Shown here piece after piece: positions 43,893 to 53,541 of a DNA stretch of 64,000 nt. The notes below the pieces were generated by a model that was not told where the DNA came from, ran no database searches, and saw nothing but the letters and a program-made list of their open reading frames with translations. Position 1 is the first letter of the stretch. Every line of letters begins with the position of its first letter. The translations under genes were made by a program, and so were the position numbers. Source of the stretch: Candidatus Lachnoclostridium pullistercoris (GTDB taxonomy: Bacteria > Bacillota > Clostridia > Lachnospirales > Lachnospiraceae); the NCBI GenBank assembly GCA_019119775.1, contig DWWL01000025.1, forward strand, positions 28,121-92,120. The letters run 5' to 3'.

Positions 43893-43975
43893 TATAATCA
43901 TATAGTTAAGAGACAACAGCTGCAGGGCGGCTGACAGGACGGTCGGAGCCGGCCTGCCGGCCGCTGTTTTTGAGA
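43893..43975 (+). promoter_or_regulatory. Promoter and leader of the sensor-kinase operon
   Basis: TGA-TATAAT (TATAAT at 43893-43898) is an extended -10 without a good -35. The leader contains a GC-rich stem (AGCCGGC with GCCGGCCGCT region, about 43949-43967, one mismatch) followed by TTTTTG, so partial termination before the kinase gene is possible. Confidence 0.45.
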
Positions 43976-43993
43976 GAAATAAAGGTGATATTT

Positions 43994-45490
43994 ATGAAAC
44001 TGAAGACAAGACTGGCTGTGGCCTTTCTCACGGTGACAGTGGTGCCCATGCTGCTGATTTTCATGGCGTTTATGGGGCTCACCAGCTATCAGACCAGCGA
44101 GATCCGGAAGAATTATGGCCTGCAGGAGCCGGTGGAGATCCTCTCGGCCAATTCCATGCAGATCTTCAGCCGTCTGACGGAGAGCAGCCAGGCGGAGATC
44201 CGGGAGAAGATCAGCGAAGATCCCGGAGCTTTTGAGGACAAGGAATATCTGGACCAGCTCAACAGTCAGGTGCTCGGAAAATATGCGTACACGATCGTGA
44301 GAAAAGGAAACCGGATCATTTACGAGGGAAACCCGGCGGGAGAAGAGGAAAATTTTTACAGCGAGCTGCCGCCTTACGGCAACGGTAATGAAGATATTGA
44401 AGGCGGAATCTACCTGGACGGCGACCGGCAGCACCTGCTCAAGCAGATCGATTTTGTATTTCCGGACGGAGATGAGGGAAGCCTGTTTCTGGTGTCCAAT
44501 GTGGATGAACTGATCCCGGAGGTGGAATCCATGCTGCGGGAGATGGTGATCTCCGGAATCCTGATCCTGTGCTTTACGGGAGTGGCCCTGACCACCTGGG
44601 TGTACCGGTCCATCTGGCGGCCTTTGGGACAGCTCCAGCAGGCCACGAAAAATATCCGCGACGGCAATCTGGACTTTACTCTGGAAGTGGAAAATGAGGA
44701 TGACGAGCTGGGGCGGCTCTGCATGGATTTTGAGGAGATGAGGATCCGTCTGAAAGAGTCTGCTGAGGAGAAGGTGCAGTACGACAAGGAGAGCAAGGAG
44801 CTGATCAGCAATATTTCCCATGACCTGAAGACGCCGATCACGGCGATCAAGGGCTATGTGGAGGGAATCATGGACGGCGTGGCCTCGTCGCCGGAGAAGC
44901 TGGACAAATATATCCGCACCATTTACAATAAGGCTAACGACATGGACCGCCTGATCGACGAGCTCACGTTTTACTCAAAGATCGACACCAACAAGATCCC
45001 TTATACGTTTTCCAAAATCAACGTGGCAGAATATTTTGAGGACTGCGTGGAAGAGGTAGGACTGGACCTGGACGCCAGGGGGATCGAGATGGGATATTTC
45101 AATTATGTGGACAGGGATGTGGAGATCATTGCGGATGCGGAGCAGATGAAGCGGGTGATCAACAACATTATCGGAAATTCCATCAAATACATGGATAAAA
45201 AACGGGGGATCATCAATATCCGGATCCAGGATGTGGGAGATTTTATCCAGGTGGGGATCGAAGATAACGGCAGGGGAATCGCGGCAAAAGATCTGCCCAA
45301 TATTTTCGACCGTTTTTACCGGACGGACGCATCCCGCAATTCGTCCAAGGGAGGCAGCGGCATCGGACTTTCCATCGTGAAGAAGATCATCGAGGACCAC
45401 GGCGGCAGGATCTGGGCCACCAGCAAGGAAGGAATCGGGACGGAGATCCATTTTGTCCTTAGAAAGTATCAGGAGGTAATACAGGAATGA
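43994..45490 (+). CDS. Sensor histidine kinase (OmpR-partner type)
   Basis: Membrane kinase of 498 residues. Two transmembrane segments (about 8-30 and 181-203) flank an extracytoplasmic sensing domain of 150 residues; a HAMP domain follows (about 205-260). The phosphoacceptor histidine is in NISHDLKTPITAIKGYVEG (near residue 275), and the ATP site has the N box (NNIIGNSIKYM), the G1 (IEDNGRGIA) and G2 (GGSGIGLSIVKKII) boxes. Its stop overlaps the response regulator start by four bases. The signal is unknown. The start at 43994 has AAAGGTGAT five bases before it. Confidence 0.93.
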   Translation: MKLKTRLAVAFLTVTVVPMLLIFMAFMGLTSYQTSEIRKNYGLQEPVEILSANSMQIFSRLTESSQAEIREKISEDPGAFEDKEYLDQLNSQVLGKYAYTIVRKGNRIIYEGNPAGEEENFYSELPPYGNGNEDIEGGIYLDGDRQHLLKQIDFVFPDGDEGSLFLVSNVDELIPEVESMLREMVISGILILCFTGVALTTWVYRSIWRPLGQLQQATKNIRDGNLDFTLEVENEDDELGRLCMDFEEMRIRLKESAEEKVQYDKESKELISNISHDLKTPITAIKGYVEGIMDGVASSPEKLDKYIRTIYNKANDMDRLIDELTFYSKIDTNKIPYTFSKINVAEYFEDCVEEVGLDLDARGIEMGYFNYVDRDVEIIADAEQMKRVINNIIGNSIKYMDKKRGIINIRIQDVGDFIQVGIEDNGRGIAAKDLPNIFDRFYRTDASRNSSKGGSGIGLSIVKKIIEDHGGRIWATSKEGIGTEIHFVLRKYQEVIQE

Positions 45491-46176
45491 GCAAAATTCT
45501 GATCATTGAAGACGAGGAGAGCATTGCTGAGCTGGAGAAGGACTATCTGGAGCTCAGCGGATTTGAGGTGGAGATCGCCGGGGACGGCAATACGGGCCTG
45601 GACAAGGCGCTGAATGAGGAATTTAATCTGATCATTCTGGACCTGATGCTCCCCGGGACGGATGGATTTGAGATCTGCCGGAAGGTGAGGGAAGTGAAGA
45701 ACACCCCCATCATCATGGTTTCGGCCAAGAAAGAGGATATTGATAAGATCCGGGGCCTGGGCCTGGGTGCGGACGACTACATGACAAAGCCTTTCAGCCC
45801 CAGCGAGATGGTGGCGCGGGTAAAGGCCCATCTGGCCCGCTATGAGCGGCTGATCGGCAGCGGGATGCCGGTGAACGACGTCATCGAGATCCGCGGCTTA
45901 AAGATCGACAAGACCGCCAGGCGGGTGTGGGTCAACGGGGAGGAAAAGAATTTTACCACCAAGGAATTTGACCTACTGGCGTTTCTGGCTCAGAATCCCA
46001 ATCATGTGTTTACGAAGGAAGAACTGTTCAGCAGGATCTGGGATATGGAGTCAGTGGGAGACATTGCCACAGTGACGGTACATATCAAAAAGATCCGGGA
46101 GAAGATCGAATTCAACACAGCCAAGCCTCAGTATATTGAGACGATCTGGGGCGTGGGCTACCGGTTTAAGGTATAA
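45487..46176 (+). CDS. OmpR-family response regulator
   Basis: Partner of the kinase upstream, 229 residues. The receiver has the acidic pair (IIEDEESIAEL at 5-15), the phosphorylation site in NLIILDLMLPGTDG (near residue 52), and K in DDYMTKPFSPSE (near 102). The C-terminal winged helix (about 130-229) has the EFDLLAFLAQNPNHVFTKEEL and VTVHIKKIREKI signatures. It resembles the VicR/PhoP-like group that controls envelope functions; a cardiolipin synthase gene follows. Confidence 0.95.
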   Translation: MSKILIIEDEESIAELEKDYLELSGFEVEIAGDGNTGLDKALNEEFNLIILDLMLPGTDGFEICRKVREVKNTPIIMVSAKKEDIDKIRGLGLGADDYMTKPFSPSEMVARVKAHLARYERLIGSGMPVNDVIEIRGLKIDKTARRVWVNGEEKNFTTKEFDLLAFLAQNPNHVFTKEELFSRIWDMESVGDIATVTVHIKKIREKIEFNTAKPQYIETIWGVGYRFKV

Positions 46177-46192
46177 AAAAGTGTATGCGAAA

Positions 46193-46228
46193 GCGGGGCA
46201 AAGACGGTTCTAGCTGTCTTTGCCCCGC
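46193..46228 (+). terminator. Terminator of the two-component operon
   Basis: GCGGGGCAAAGAC pairs with GTCTTTGCCCCGC around GGTTCTAGCT; only CTGCTGTTT follows, so its uridine tract is weak and read-through into cls is possible. Confidence 0.7.
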
Positions 46229-46275
46229 CTGCTGTTTAGAGATATTTTGCTGCCCGCCGGCGAAAACGGCCTGCC

Positions 46276-46304
46276 TTGCCCGGGCGGAAATCTTATGATA
46301 TGAT
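46276..46304 (+). promoter_or_regulatory. Promoter of cls
   Basis: TTGCCC (46276-46281), 17-base spacer ending TGA, TATGAT (46299-46304). Confidence 0.65.
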
Positions 46305-46337
46305 GAAACCGTAAAAAGAGACTGGAGGTGAAGGCTT

Positions 46338-47840
46338 ATGGAAGAGATTCTGGATGGTATTTTGATGCTCTGGGACTGGCTGATGTCCAATCTGATCGTG
46401 ATCAACCTGGTGCTTTCAGTCATTATCGTATTTTTTCAGAGACGGGACCCGAAGGCGGTGTGGACCTGGCTTCTGGCCCTCTATTTTGTGCCGGTGTTCG
46501 GCTTTCTGTTCTATCTGCTTTTGTGCCAGGATCTGCACAAGAGCAAAATGTTTCGGATCAAAGAGGTGGAGGATAAGCTGAACGTCTCTGCCAGGAGCCA
46601 GGAAGACTATTTCAAGCGCCATGAGATGACGCTTGAAGGGCCGATGGAGAGAGATTATAAGGATATGGTCATCTACAACCTGGAAACTTCCGGGGCGGTG
46701 CTCACGTTGAATAACCAGGTGACTGTCTTTACAGACGGTGAGGAGAAATTTGAGGATCTCCGCCGGGAAATGAGAAAGGCGCGGCGCTTCATTCATATTC
46801 AGTACTACATTATTAAAAATGACGAGCTGTTTGACTCCCTGATCCCGATCCTGCTTAAGAAAGTGCAGGAAGGCGTGGAGGTGCGGATCCTCTGCGACGG
46901 CATGGGCGGAAGATTTATGCCGAAGAAAAAATGGCAGGAGCTTGAGGACGCCGGGGTGAAGGTGGGAGTCTTTTTCCCCGCCACTCTGGGGCGGATCAAT
47001 CTCCGCGTCAACTACCGCAATCACCGGAAGATCGTGGTGATCGACGGCCGGGTGGGCTATGTGGGAGGCTTTAACATCGGCCGGGAGTACATTGGAAAGG
47101 ATCCCAAGTTCGGCTACTGGCGGGACACCCATTTAAAGCTGCACGGGGACGCGGTGATCAGCCTGCAGATGCGGTTTGCCCAGGACTGGAATTACGCCTG
47201 CAAGGAAAATCTGTTTCGTCACGCGGAATATTTTGACATTCCCCACAGCGCCCACGAGGAGAGGCGGAAAGTGCTGGAAGGAAAGCGGCCGCCTCTGGGG
47301 GTTCAGATCATTTCCAGCGGCCCGGACGCCAGGGACCGGCAGATCCGCAACAATTATCTGGAACTGTTTTACAAGGCGAAGGATCATATCTACATCCAGA
47401 CGCCCTACTTCGTGCCGGACGACGCAGTGCTTTCGGCTCTGGAGGTGGCGGCAAAATCGGGAGTGGACGTGCGGCTGATGATCCCCTGCAAGCCGGATCA
47501 TCCCTTTGTCTACTGGGCCACTTATTCCTACGTGGGGGATCTTCTGGACGCGGGGGCGAAATGCTATACCTATGAGAATGGATTTCTCCACGCGAAGGGC
47601 GTGATGGCGGACGGGCGGGTGTGCAGCTACGGCACGGCCAACATGGATATCCGCAGTTTTGAACTGAATTTTGAGGTAAATGCGGTGATCTATGACGAGG
47701 ATACCACGGAAAAGCTGGAGAAGATATTCCTGGAAGATTTGAAAAACTGCCGGGAGATCACCAGGGAGCGCTACCGCCAGAGAAGTCTGGTGATCCGCGT
47801 AAAAGAGCAGTGCAGCCGGCTGCTGTCGCCGCTCCTGTGA
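46338..47840 (+). CDS. cls: Cardiolipin synthase
   Basis: Membrane phospholipase-D-type enzyme of 500 residues joining two phosphatidylglycerols into cardiolipin. Two transmembrane segments lie at the N-terminus (about 18-40 and 45-70). Two HKD motifs are visible: NHRKIVVIDGRVGYVGGFNIG (near residue 233) and HAKGVMADGRVCSYGTANMD (near 417), both with the catalytic His. AGAGACTGGAGGTG precedes the start. It follows an envelope-type two-component system that may control it. Confidence 0.95.
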   Translation: MEEILDGILMLWDWLMSNLIVINLVLSVIIVFFQRRDPKAVWTWLLALYFVPVFGFLFYLLLCQDLHKSKMFRIKEVEDKLNVSARSQEDYFKRHEMTLEGPMERDYKDMVIYNLETSGAVLTLNNQVTVFTDGEEKFEDLRREMRKARRFIHIQYYIIKNDELFDSLIPILLKKVQEGVEVRILCDGMGGRFMPKKKWQELEDAGVKVGVFFPATLGRINLRVNYRNHRKIVVIDGRVGYVGGFNIGREYIGKDPKFGYWRDTHLKLHGDAVISLQMRFAQDWNYACKENLFRHAEYFDIPHSAHEERRKVLEGKRPPLGVQIISSGPDARDRQIRNNYLELFYKAKDHIYIQTPYFVPDDAVLSALEVAAKSGVDVRLMIPCKPDHPFVYWATYSYVGDLLDAGAKCYTYENGFLHAKGVMADGRVCSYGTANMDIRSFELNFEVNAVIYDEDTTEKLEKIFLEDLKNCREITRERYRQRSLVIRVKEQCSRLLSPLL

Positions 47841-47853
47841 ATGTGTGAAAATG

Positions 47854-47920
47854 CCGCGGGCAGAAAATGTCCCGCGGATATTTGGAAAAGATATGGCGCC
47901 GGAGCAGAAATGCCGGCGCC
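47854..47920. terminator. Two stems between cls and the FAD oxidoreductase gene
   Basis: CCGCGGG/CCCGCGG (47854-47877) and GGCGCCGG/CCGGCGCC (47895-47920) lie between the convergent genes. Both have stable GC stems but poor uridine tracts. Confidence 0.5.
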
Positions 47921-47931
47921 GATTTCCGGAT

Positions 47932-49338
47932 CTAGCTGCGGGCGGCCAGAATGCTCCTGGCTGCGCTGATGCCGTTGGCGGAAGCCTGCTGAAGTCCTCT
48001 GGTGACGGAGGCGCCGTCTCCGATGGCCCGCAGCCCCCTGACGCTGGTTTCAAAGTGACGGTCCACCACTACCTTGTTGGAGTAGAATTTAACTTCCACG
48101 CCGTAGAGCAGAGTTTCATCGCTGGCAATGCCGGGAGTCACCTTGTCTAAAGCCAGGAGCATTTCCTTGATGTCCACCATGATCCGGTGGGGGAGGACCA
48201 GGGACAGATCTCCCGGAACAGCGTCTTTTAAGGTGGGAATCAGGTTGTTGCGGCAGAGGCGCTCTTCTGTGGTGCGCCGCCCCCTCTGGAAGTCGCCGAA
48301 GGTCTGCACCAGGATCTTTCCGTCGCAGAGCATGTTGCTTAACTGGGCAATGTGCTTGCCGTACTCAATGGGTGTCTTAAAGGGCTTTGTGAAGTTTTTG
48401 GACACCAGGAGAGCAAAATTGGTGTTGTCAGTCTTGTACTCCTGGGATTTGTAGGCGTGGCCGTTGACCACCGCCAGGCCGTTCTCATAGTACTCCGTGG
48501 CCACTTCCCCTGACGGGTTGGTGCAGAACGTGCGGACTTTGTCGTCGAAGGTGGGGGTATAGTACACCAGCTTGGCTTCGTAGAGATTTTTATTCAAAAA
48601 TTCCATCACCTCATTGCGGACCTCCACACGGACGCCGATGTCCACGGTCCCCACCTGGGTTTCAATGCCGTGGTCGCGGCAGATGTGGGAGAACCAGTCG
48701 GAGCCTTCTCTGCCGATGGCGGAAACGATCTCCGGGGCGCGGAAGGTTTCTCCCTTGTCGGTGATGACTGCCTCCGCGCGGCCGTTTTCGATCACAATGT
48801 CTCTGACCATGGTGTTGAATTCCATCTTCACTCCCAGGTTCAGCAGGTGTTCCTGGAGACGGGTGTAGATTTTATAGCCCTCTTCCGTGCCCAGGTGGCG
48901 GATGGGGCATTCGATGAGCTTTAAGTTGGCAGTGATGGCCTTGCGGCGGATCTCCTGTATTTCTTTCTGCTTGTTCATTCCGTAGACTTTGGTGTCTGCT
49001 CCGAACTTCAGGTAGATGTCGTCAGATTCTTTTATGAGCTTTAAGGCTTCGTCGTAGCCCAGGATCTCCGGCAGCGTGCCTCCCACGTCAGGGGACAGGG
49101 ACAGCTTTCCGTCGGAAAAAGCTCCCGCGCCGGCAAAGCCGGTGGTGATGGAGCAGGGCTGGCAGCCCACGCACACATTGGTCTTTCTCTTAGGGCAGAC
49201 TCTCTTTTCGATGGGCCGGCCTTTTTCTATAATCAGAATCTTCATGTCCGGGCGTTCGTGGATCAGAGTGTAGGCACAGAAGATCCCGGACGGGCCGGCT
49301 CCGATGATGATCACGTCGTAATCGGTTGTCTGGTTCAT
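47932..49338 (-). CDS. NAD(P)/FAD-dependent oxidoreductase
   Basis: Flavoprotein of 468 residues in the uncharacterised FAD-dependent dehydrogenase group (COG2509-like). The N-terminal dinucleotide fold has VIIIGAGPSGIFCA (8-21) and an IIEKG finish; a cysteine cluster (CPKRKTNVCVGCQPC, near residues 49-63) could bind an iron-sulfur centre or metal. FAGAGAFSDGKLSLS is the family signature. The C-terminus IGDGASVTRGLQQASANGI closes the FAD site. The start at 49338 has AAGGAGG seven bases upstream. Substrate unknown. Confidence 0.88.
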   Translation of the reverse strand: MNQTTDYDVIIIGAGPSGIFCAYTLIHERPDMKILIIEKGRPIEKRVCPKRKTNVCVGCQPCSITTGFAGAGAFSDGKLSLSPDVGGTLPEILGYDEALKLIKESDDIYLKFGADTKVYGMNKQKEIQEIRRKAITANLKLIECPIRHLGTEEGYKIYTRLQEHLLNLGVKMEFNTMVRDIVIENGRAEAVITDKGETFRAPEIVSAIGREGSDWFSHICRDHGIETQVGTVDIGVRVEVRNEVMEFLNKNLYEAKLVYYTPTFDDKVRTFCTNPSGEVATEYYENGLAVVNGHAYKSQEYKTDNTNFALLVSKNFTKPFKTPIEYGKHIAQLSNMLCDGKILVQTFGDFQRGRRTTEERLCRNNLIPTLKDAVPGDLSLVLPHRIMVDIKEMLLALDKVTPGIASDETLLYGVEVKFYSNKVVVDRHFETSVRGLRAIGDGASVTRGLQQASANGISAARSILAARS

Positions 49339-49448
49339 GGGCAGTTCCTCCTTACAAAAAATGGTTTGCGGCAGTTTTGCCGTTAGAAGTTTACCACCGG
49401 GACCGGGCAAAATCAAGAGTCCGGAAACGGGAAAAAGGGCGCAAAAAA

Positions 49449-49478
49449 CCGGCGCCGGGGTTTATTTCCCGGCGCCGG
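49449..49478 (-). terminator. Terminator of the phosphohexomutase gene
   Basis: CCGGCGCCGGG and its complement pair around eight bases; the minus strand continues TTTTTTGC. On the plus side CAGTTTTTG is weaker. Confidence 0.85.
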
Positions 49479-49490
49479 CAGCAGTTTTTG

Positions 49491-50930
49491 TCATTCTTCC
49501 GGTTCAAGGCCCAGAAATGTTTCATAGATCCGGCAGAGGGCTGCGGCGTCCTCCCGCTTTTCCATTTCGCAGAAGATGCGCAGGAGCGGTTCAGTGCCGG
49601 AGAAGCGGGCGCTGATCCAGCCGCCGTTCTTTAAATAGACCTTGCAGCCGTCCTCGTAGGAGATGCGGTCAACGGGGAAGGGCAGGTCCGGAACCAGCCG
49701 CTTTTCCATCAGGATGGAGTTCAGCTGCGCCTTCTTTTCCGGCGTGAAGGTATAGGCCCGCTCTTCCATATAAAGAGAGCCGTATATTCTGCGGATGGAG
49801 GCGTAGATCTCTGACAGCTTCTTCCCGGTGACGGAGATCATTTCCACCAGAAGGCAGGCGGCGTAGACTCCGTCCTTGCCGTTGATATGTCCCTGGATCG
49901 TCAGGCCGCCGGAAGATTCCCCGCCGATGATGGCCCCTGTCTCCGCCATTTTTTTGGAGACGTACTTAAAGCCCACCGGCACCTCGTAGCAGGTCTGACC
50001 GAAGCTCTCAGCGACCCGGTCCAGCATGTGGGTGGTGGAAATATTGCGGACCACCGGACCGGACCAGCCTTTGTATTTGACCAGATAGTAGTAGAGGAGG
50101 ACCAGAATGTCGTTAGGGTGGAGGAAACGTCCGGTGTCATCGATGACGCCGATCCGGTCCGCGTCCCCGTCAGTGGCCACGCCGATGTCATAGTGGTAGT
50201 CGATGACATAATTCTGCAGAGTTTTCAGGGTGTCGGCATTGGGGGCGGGGAGCTTGCCGGCAAACAGGGTGTCGTGGCCGCTGTGGATCGTCTCCATATA
50301 GCAGCGGGCAGTGGAGAGGATGGTCTGGAGAGCCGTCTGGCTCACGCCGTAAAGGGGATCCAGCACGACTCTGAGCTCCGCGTCCCGGATCGCCTTCATG
50401 TCGATGCGGCTGATAATGCTGTCCAGGTACTCGTTTAAGGGGTTAAATTCCACGATCAGGCCGGATTTTATGCCTTCCTCGTAGCGGAGGCAGGGAATCT
50501 CATAGCCCTGTGCCTGCTCAGCCTCCACCTGGTCAATGTAGTGTTCCACATCGGCGGTCTGGTGCTCGTCCGCGTCCCGGCCCCCTTTGGTAAAGACCTT
50601 AAACCCGTTGTAGAGGGAGGGGTTGTGGCTGGCAGTGACCATCATGCCGTAGTCCAGGTCATGGGCCATGACATAATACATGATCAGGGGCGTGGGGGAG
50701 GAGCGGTTGACGAAGCGGACGGTGACGCCCTCTGCCGCCAGCACCTCCGCCGCCCACTGTACGGCTTCTTTTGCCAGAAAACGCCGGTCGTAGCCGATGG
50801 CCAGCTCCATGCGGGCGTTCTCCGCCTTCATCTTTCTTGCCATGGCTTCTGCCAGAATGCGAATGTTGGCTTTCGTGAAGTCATCGCCGATGACTGCGCG
50901 CCAGCCTCCTGTGCCGAATCGAATACTCAT
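49491..50930 (-). CDS. Phosphoglucomutase/phosphomannomutase family protein
   Basis: Alpha-phosphohexomutase of 479 residues interconverting hexose-1- and hexose-6-phosphates. The reactive serine is in VTASHNPSLYNG (near residue 93), the Mg2+ loop is ATDGDADRIGV (near 228), the sugar-binding GGESSGGLT is near 322 and the phosphate-binding RFSGTEPLLRIF is near 450. With GlgC nearby it could supply glucose-1-phosphate. The start at 50930 has AAAGGAG seven bases upstream; an upstream extension of the frame has no family resemblance. Confidence 0.93.
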   Translation of the reverse strand: MSIRFGTGGWRAVIGDDFTKANIRILAEAMARKMKAENARMELAIGYDRRFLAKEAVQWAAEVLAAEGVTVRFVNRSSPTPLIMYYVMAHDLDYGMMVTASHNPSLYNGFKVFTKGGRDADEHQTADVEHYIDQVEAEQAQGYEIPCLRYEEGIKSGLIVEFNPLNEYLDSIISRIDMKAIRDAELRVVLDPLYGVSQTALQTILSTARCYMETIHSGHDTLFAGKLPAPNADTLKTLQNYVIDYHYDIGVATDGDADRIGVIDDTGRFLHPNDILVLLYYYLVKYKGWSGPVVRNISTTHMLDRVAESFGQTCYEVPVGFKYVSKKMAETGAIIGGESSGGLTIQGHINGKDGVYAACLLVEMISVTGKKLSEIYASIRRIYGSLYMEERAYTFTPEKKAQLNSILMEKRLVPDLPFPVDRISYEDGCKVYLKNGGWISARFSGTEPLLRIFCEMEKREDAAALCRIYETFLGLEPEE

Positions 50931-51075
50931 AATAATCTCCTTTTCCTGCAATCGCCGTGCCGTCTCCCCGGCTGGAATTTTTCTTTCGTTTCTCCGGCAG
51001 CACTGGAAGGACGGAGAAAATCGTGATATATTATTTGTAAATATAATCCGTTTCCGGGGAGTTGATTGCAAATTT

Positions 51076-52782
51076 ATGAAAATATTTCGTTTTGTCCAGC
51101 TGAAATACCAGATCTTTTTCAGCTGCGTTCTGGTGGCAGTGCTGCCTCTGCTGCTCACCAGTTTTTTTCAGGTGCGTATTTTCGACCTTTCCTTAAAGAG
51201 CCAGGTGCTGTCGGAGGGAAATGTCCAGAGCAGGACGGCCGCGGACCTCTTTGACGGCCTGCTCTCCGACTGTGTGCTGGCCTGTCAGAGTCTGGACCAG
51301 TCGGCGGCCACGATCCTCATTGACAGCAAAAATGACGCCACGATCGAGGAACTGTATATGTCTCTCTACACGGCTGCCAGTTCCCTGAGGACGGACGCAG
51401 TATTTTCCATCTACGATGTGGGAGGAATGCTGCGATTTACCACCGATGAAACGGTGGCGTCGCCGTCCTTAAGCCGGTTTGACGGCCTGTTAAAATCTCT
51501 CATCGGGACGAAGCGCCAGGTGTACTACTATACGCCGGCTTATTCCGGCGAGGGAGAGAAGGAGAGCCGTTTCCAGGCGGCTTATCCCATTGAGAACCAG
51601 AGCGGGATGCGGACCGGGATCCTGGTTCTGGATTTTTCTGAGGAAAGTCTGGAAAATCTGTTCCGCGGCTGCCATGGGAGCGGCAGCACCCTGATTCTCC
51701 AGGACCCCCTGGGAAACCCCGTATATTCTTCCAACCGAAACCTCTCCTACGAAGAGCAGAAGGAACTGCTGAAGGCGGCGGAGGAAGAGGGAAGCGGGGA
51801 TTTTCAGAAAAACTCCGGCTTCGCCTACCAGAGGCGGGAAACCAGGGACGGATATTTTCTGGTGCGCCGCATGGCGCCGCCCATCAGCGACTTTGCCGTA
51901 TCCCAGATGAGGGAGCTGAGCCTTGTCATGTCTCTGGTGTGCCTGGCTCTGTGCCTGCTGATCGCCATGGCCTTAAGCCGCCAGATCTCCCGCCCGATCC
52001 GGCAGCTTGCGGACGGAATGCGGCGGGTGAGAAAGGGAAATCTGGGCGTGCAGGTGGCTGTGGAGAGCCAGGATGAGCTGGGAGAACTGACGGCAGCGTT
52101 TAACCGGATGAGCACGGAGCTCAAGCGGAATGTGGAGGAGCGGATGGAACAGCAGAAGGCGTTAAGCGCCGCCAGACTGAAGCTGTACCAGACGCAGTTA
52201 AACCCCCATTTTCTCTACAATACCCTGGATACCATCAAGTGGAGCGCGAAGATCCATGAGCTGCCGGATGTGGCCGTCATGGCGGAAAATCTGGCGGGGA
52301 TCCTGCGCCAGGCCCTCTCCTCCAGAGAATTTGTGACTCTGAGGGAGGAGCTTGAAACCATCGACAGCTACATGGCGATTCAGAAAGCCCGTCTGCCGGA
52401 AGGCTTCCAGTACGAGACGGAGGTGCCGGACTCCCTCATGCCGGCCCTGGTGCCCAAGATGGTCCTCCAGCCTCTGGTGGAAAACGCGGTGCTTCACGGG
52501 GTGGAGCACGATGGAAACGGCTACATCTGCATCCTGGCAGTCCAGGACGGAACCGATTTAAAGATCTCCGTGTTTGACGACGGCAGGGGAATGCCGCCGG
52601 AGGTGGTCCGGTGGATCAATTCTCCGTCGCCGGAGAAGCAGGACGGACATCTGGGGCTCTACAATCTCATTTCCATATTGAAAATATATTACGGGGAAGG
52701 ATATGGGCTTAAGGCCCGCTCCGAAGAAGGAGAGGGGACAACCATCACCATCACCCTTCCCATGGAGGAAAAACATGTATAA
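51076..52782 (+). CDS. Sensor histidine kinase, YesM/LytS type
   Basis: Membrane kinase of 568 residues. A transmembrane segment near 15-35, an extracytoplasmic dCache-like sensor (about 40-280), a second membrane segment (near 285-305) and HAMP (306-360) precede the YesM-type phosphoacceptor helix QLNPHFLYNTLDTIKW (near 373) and the ATP domain (VENAVLHGVEHDG, FDDGRGMPPE, GHLGLYNLI). It overlaps the response regulator gene by eight bases. The ribosome site is poorly spaced. It lies next to, and convergent with, an ABC import operon, the usual setting of YesM/YesN pairs sensing sugars or organic nutrients. Confidence 0.92.
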   Translation: MKIFRFVQLKYQIFFSCVLVAVLPLLLTSFFQVRIFDLSLKSQVLSEGNVQSRTAADLFDGLLSDCVLACQSLDQSAATILIDSKNDATIEELYMSLYTAASSLRTDAVFSIYDVGGMLRFTTDETVASPSLSRFDGLLKSLIGTKRQVYYYTPAYSGEGEKESRFQAAYPIENQSGMRTGILVLDFSEESLENLFRGCHGSGSTLILQDPLGNPVYSSNRNLSYEEQKELLKAAEEEGSGDFQKNSGFAYQRRETRDGYFLVRRMAPPISDFAVSQMRELSLVMSLVCLALCLLIAMALSRQISRPIRQLADGMRRVRKGNLGVQVAVESQDELGELTAAFNRMSTELKRNVEERMEQQKALSAARLKLYQTQLNPHFLYNTLDTIKWSAKIHELPDVAVMAENLAGILRQALSSREFVTLREELETIDSYMAIQKARLPEGFQYETEVPDSLMPALVPKMVLQPLVENAVLHGVEHDGNGYICILAVQDGTDLKISVFDDGRGMPPEVVRWINSPSPEKQDGHLGLYNLISILKIYYGEGYGLKARSEEGEGTTITITLPMEEKHV

Positions 52783-53515
52783 AGTTATGATCGTTGAGGA
52801 TGACCCCACAGTCCGCCGGGGACTGTGCGGGACTATCCGCTGGGAGGAACTGCGGTGCCAGCTGGCAGGCGAGGCCGGAAACGGCGAGGAGGGCCTGGAG
52901 CTGGCGCTGAAGATTTCTCCCGACATTGTCATCACAGATGTAAAAATGCCGAAGATGGACGGGGTGGAGATGATCCGTCAGCTGCGGCGCCATGGCTGTC
53001 AGGCAAAGATGATCATACTCACCGCCTACGGGGACTTCGGGTACGCCCAGAGCGCCATCCGCCTGGGGGTGAGCGACTATCTTTTAAAGCCCTTAAAGGA
53101 CGGGGCCATCGAGGAGGCGGTTCTGGCGATCACCAGAAAGGGACAGCCGGCCGCGGATCCTGTGCTCTTTGATTTTGACCCGGAAAAGCATTTTAAGGGC
53201 AAGTACGTGGAGGAGGCCCTGGATTTCATCCGCAGCAGATACAGGGAGGACATCAATATCGGCATGGTGGCCTCCTACCTGGACCTGTCAGAGGGGTATT
53301 TAAGCCGTATTCTGAAGCGGGAAACCGGATACTCGTTCACGGAATATCTGACCAACTACCGGATAAGCCGCGCCATGGAGTATTTAAAGGACTGCCGCCT
53401 GAAAGTGTATGAGGCGGCAGAGCTGGCGGGCTATCAGGACACGGCCTATTTCAGCTCCCAGTTTAAAAAGGTAGTGGGCATGTCCCCGTCCGAATATCAG
53501 AACCGCTGCCGATAA
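52775..53515 (+). CDS. AraC-type response regulator, YesN family
   Basis: Response regulator of 246 residues. The receiver shows MIVEDDPTVRRGL (4-16), phosphoacceptor D in DIVITDVKMPKMDG (near 54) and K in YLLKPLKDGA (near 104). The last 100 residues are the AraC DNA-binding domain with two HTH motifs (IGMVASYLDLSEGYLSRILKRETGYSFTEYL, then AAELAGYQDTAYFSSQFKKVVGMSPSEYQ). Start at 52775 has GGAGG seven bases upstream, inside the kinase gene. Its likely target is the ABC transporter operon that runs toward it. Confidence 0.94.
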   Translation: MYKVMIVEDDPTVRRGLCGTIRWEELRCQLAGEAGNGEEGLELALKISPDIVITDVKMPKMDGVEMIRQLRRHGCQAKMIILTAYGDFGYAQSAIRLGVSDYLLKPLKDGAIEEAVLAITRKGQPAADPVLFDFDPEKHFKGKYVEEALDFIRSRYREDINIGMVASYLDLSEGYLSRILKRETGYSFTEYLTNYRISRAMEYLKDCRLKVYEAAELAGYQDTAYFSSQFKKVVGMSPSEYQNRCR

Positions 53516-53541
53516 AAGGGCGGGGATTCTGCGCGCGCTTT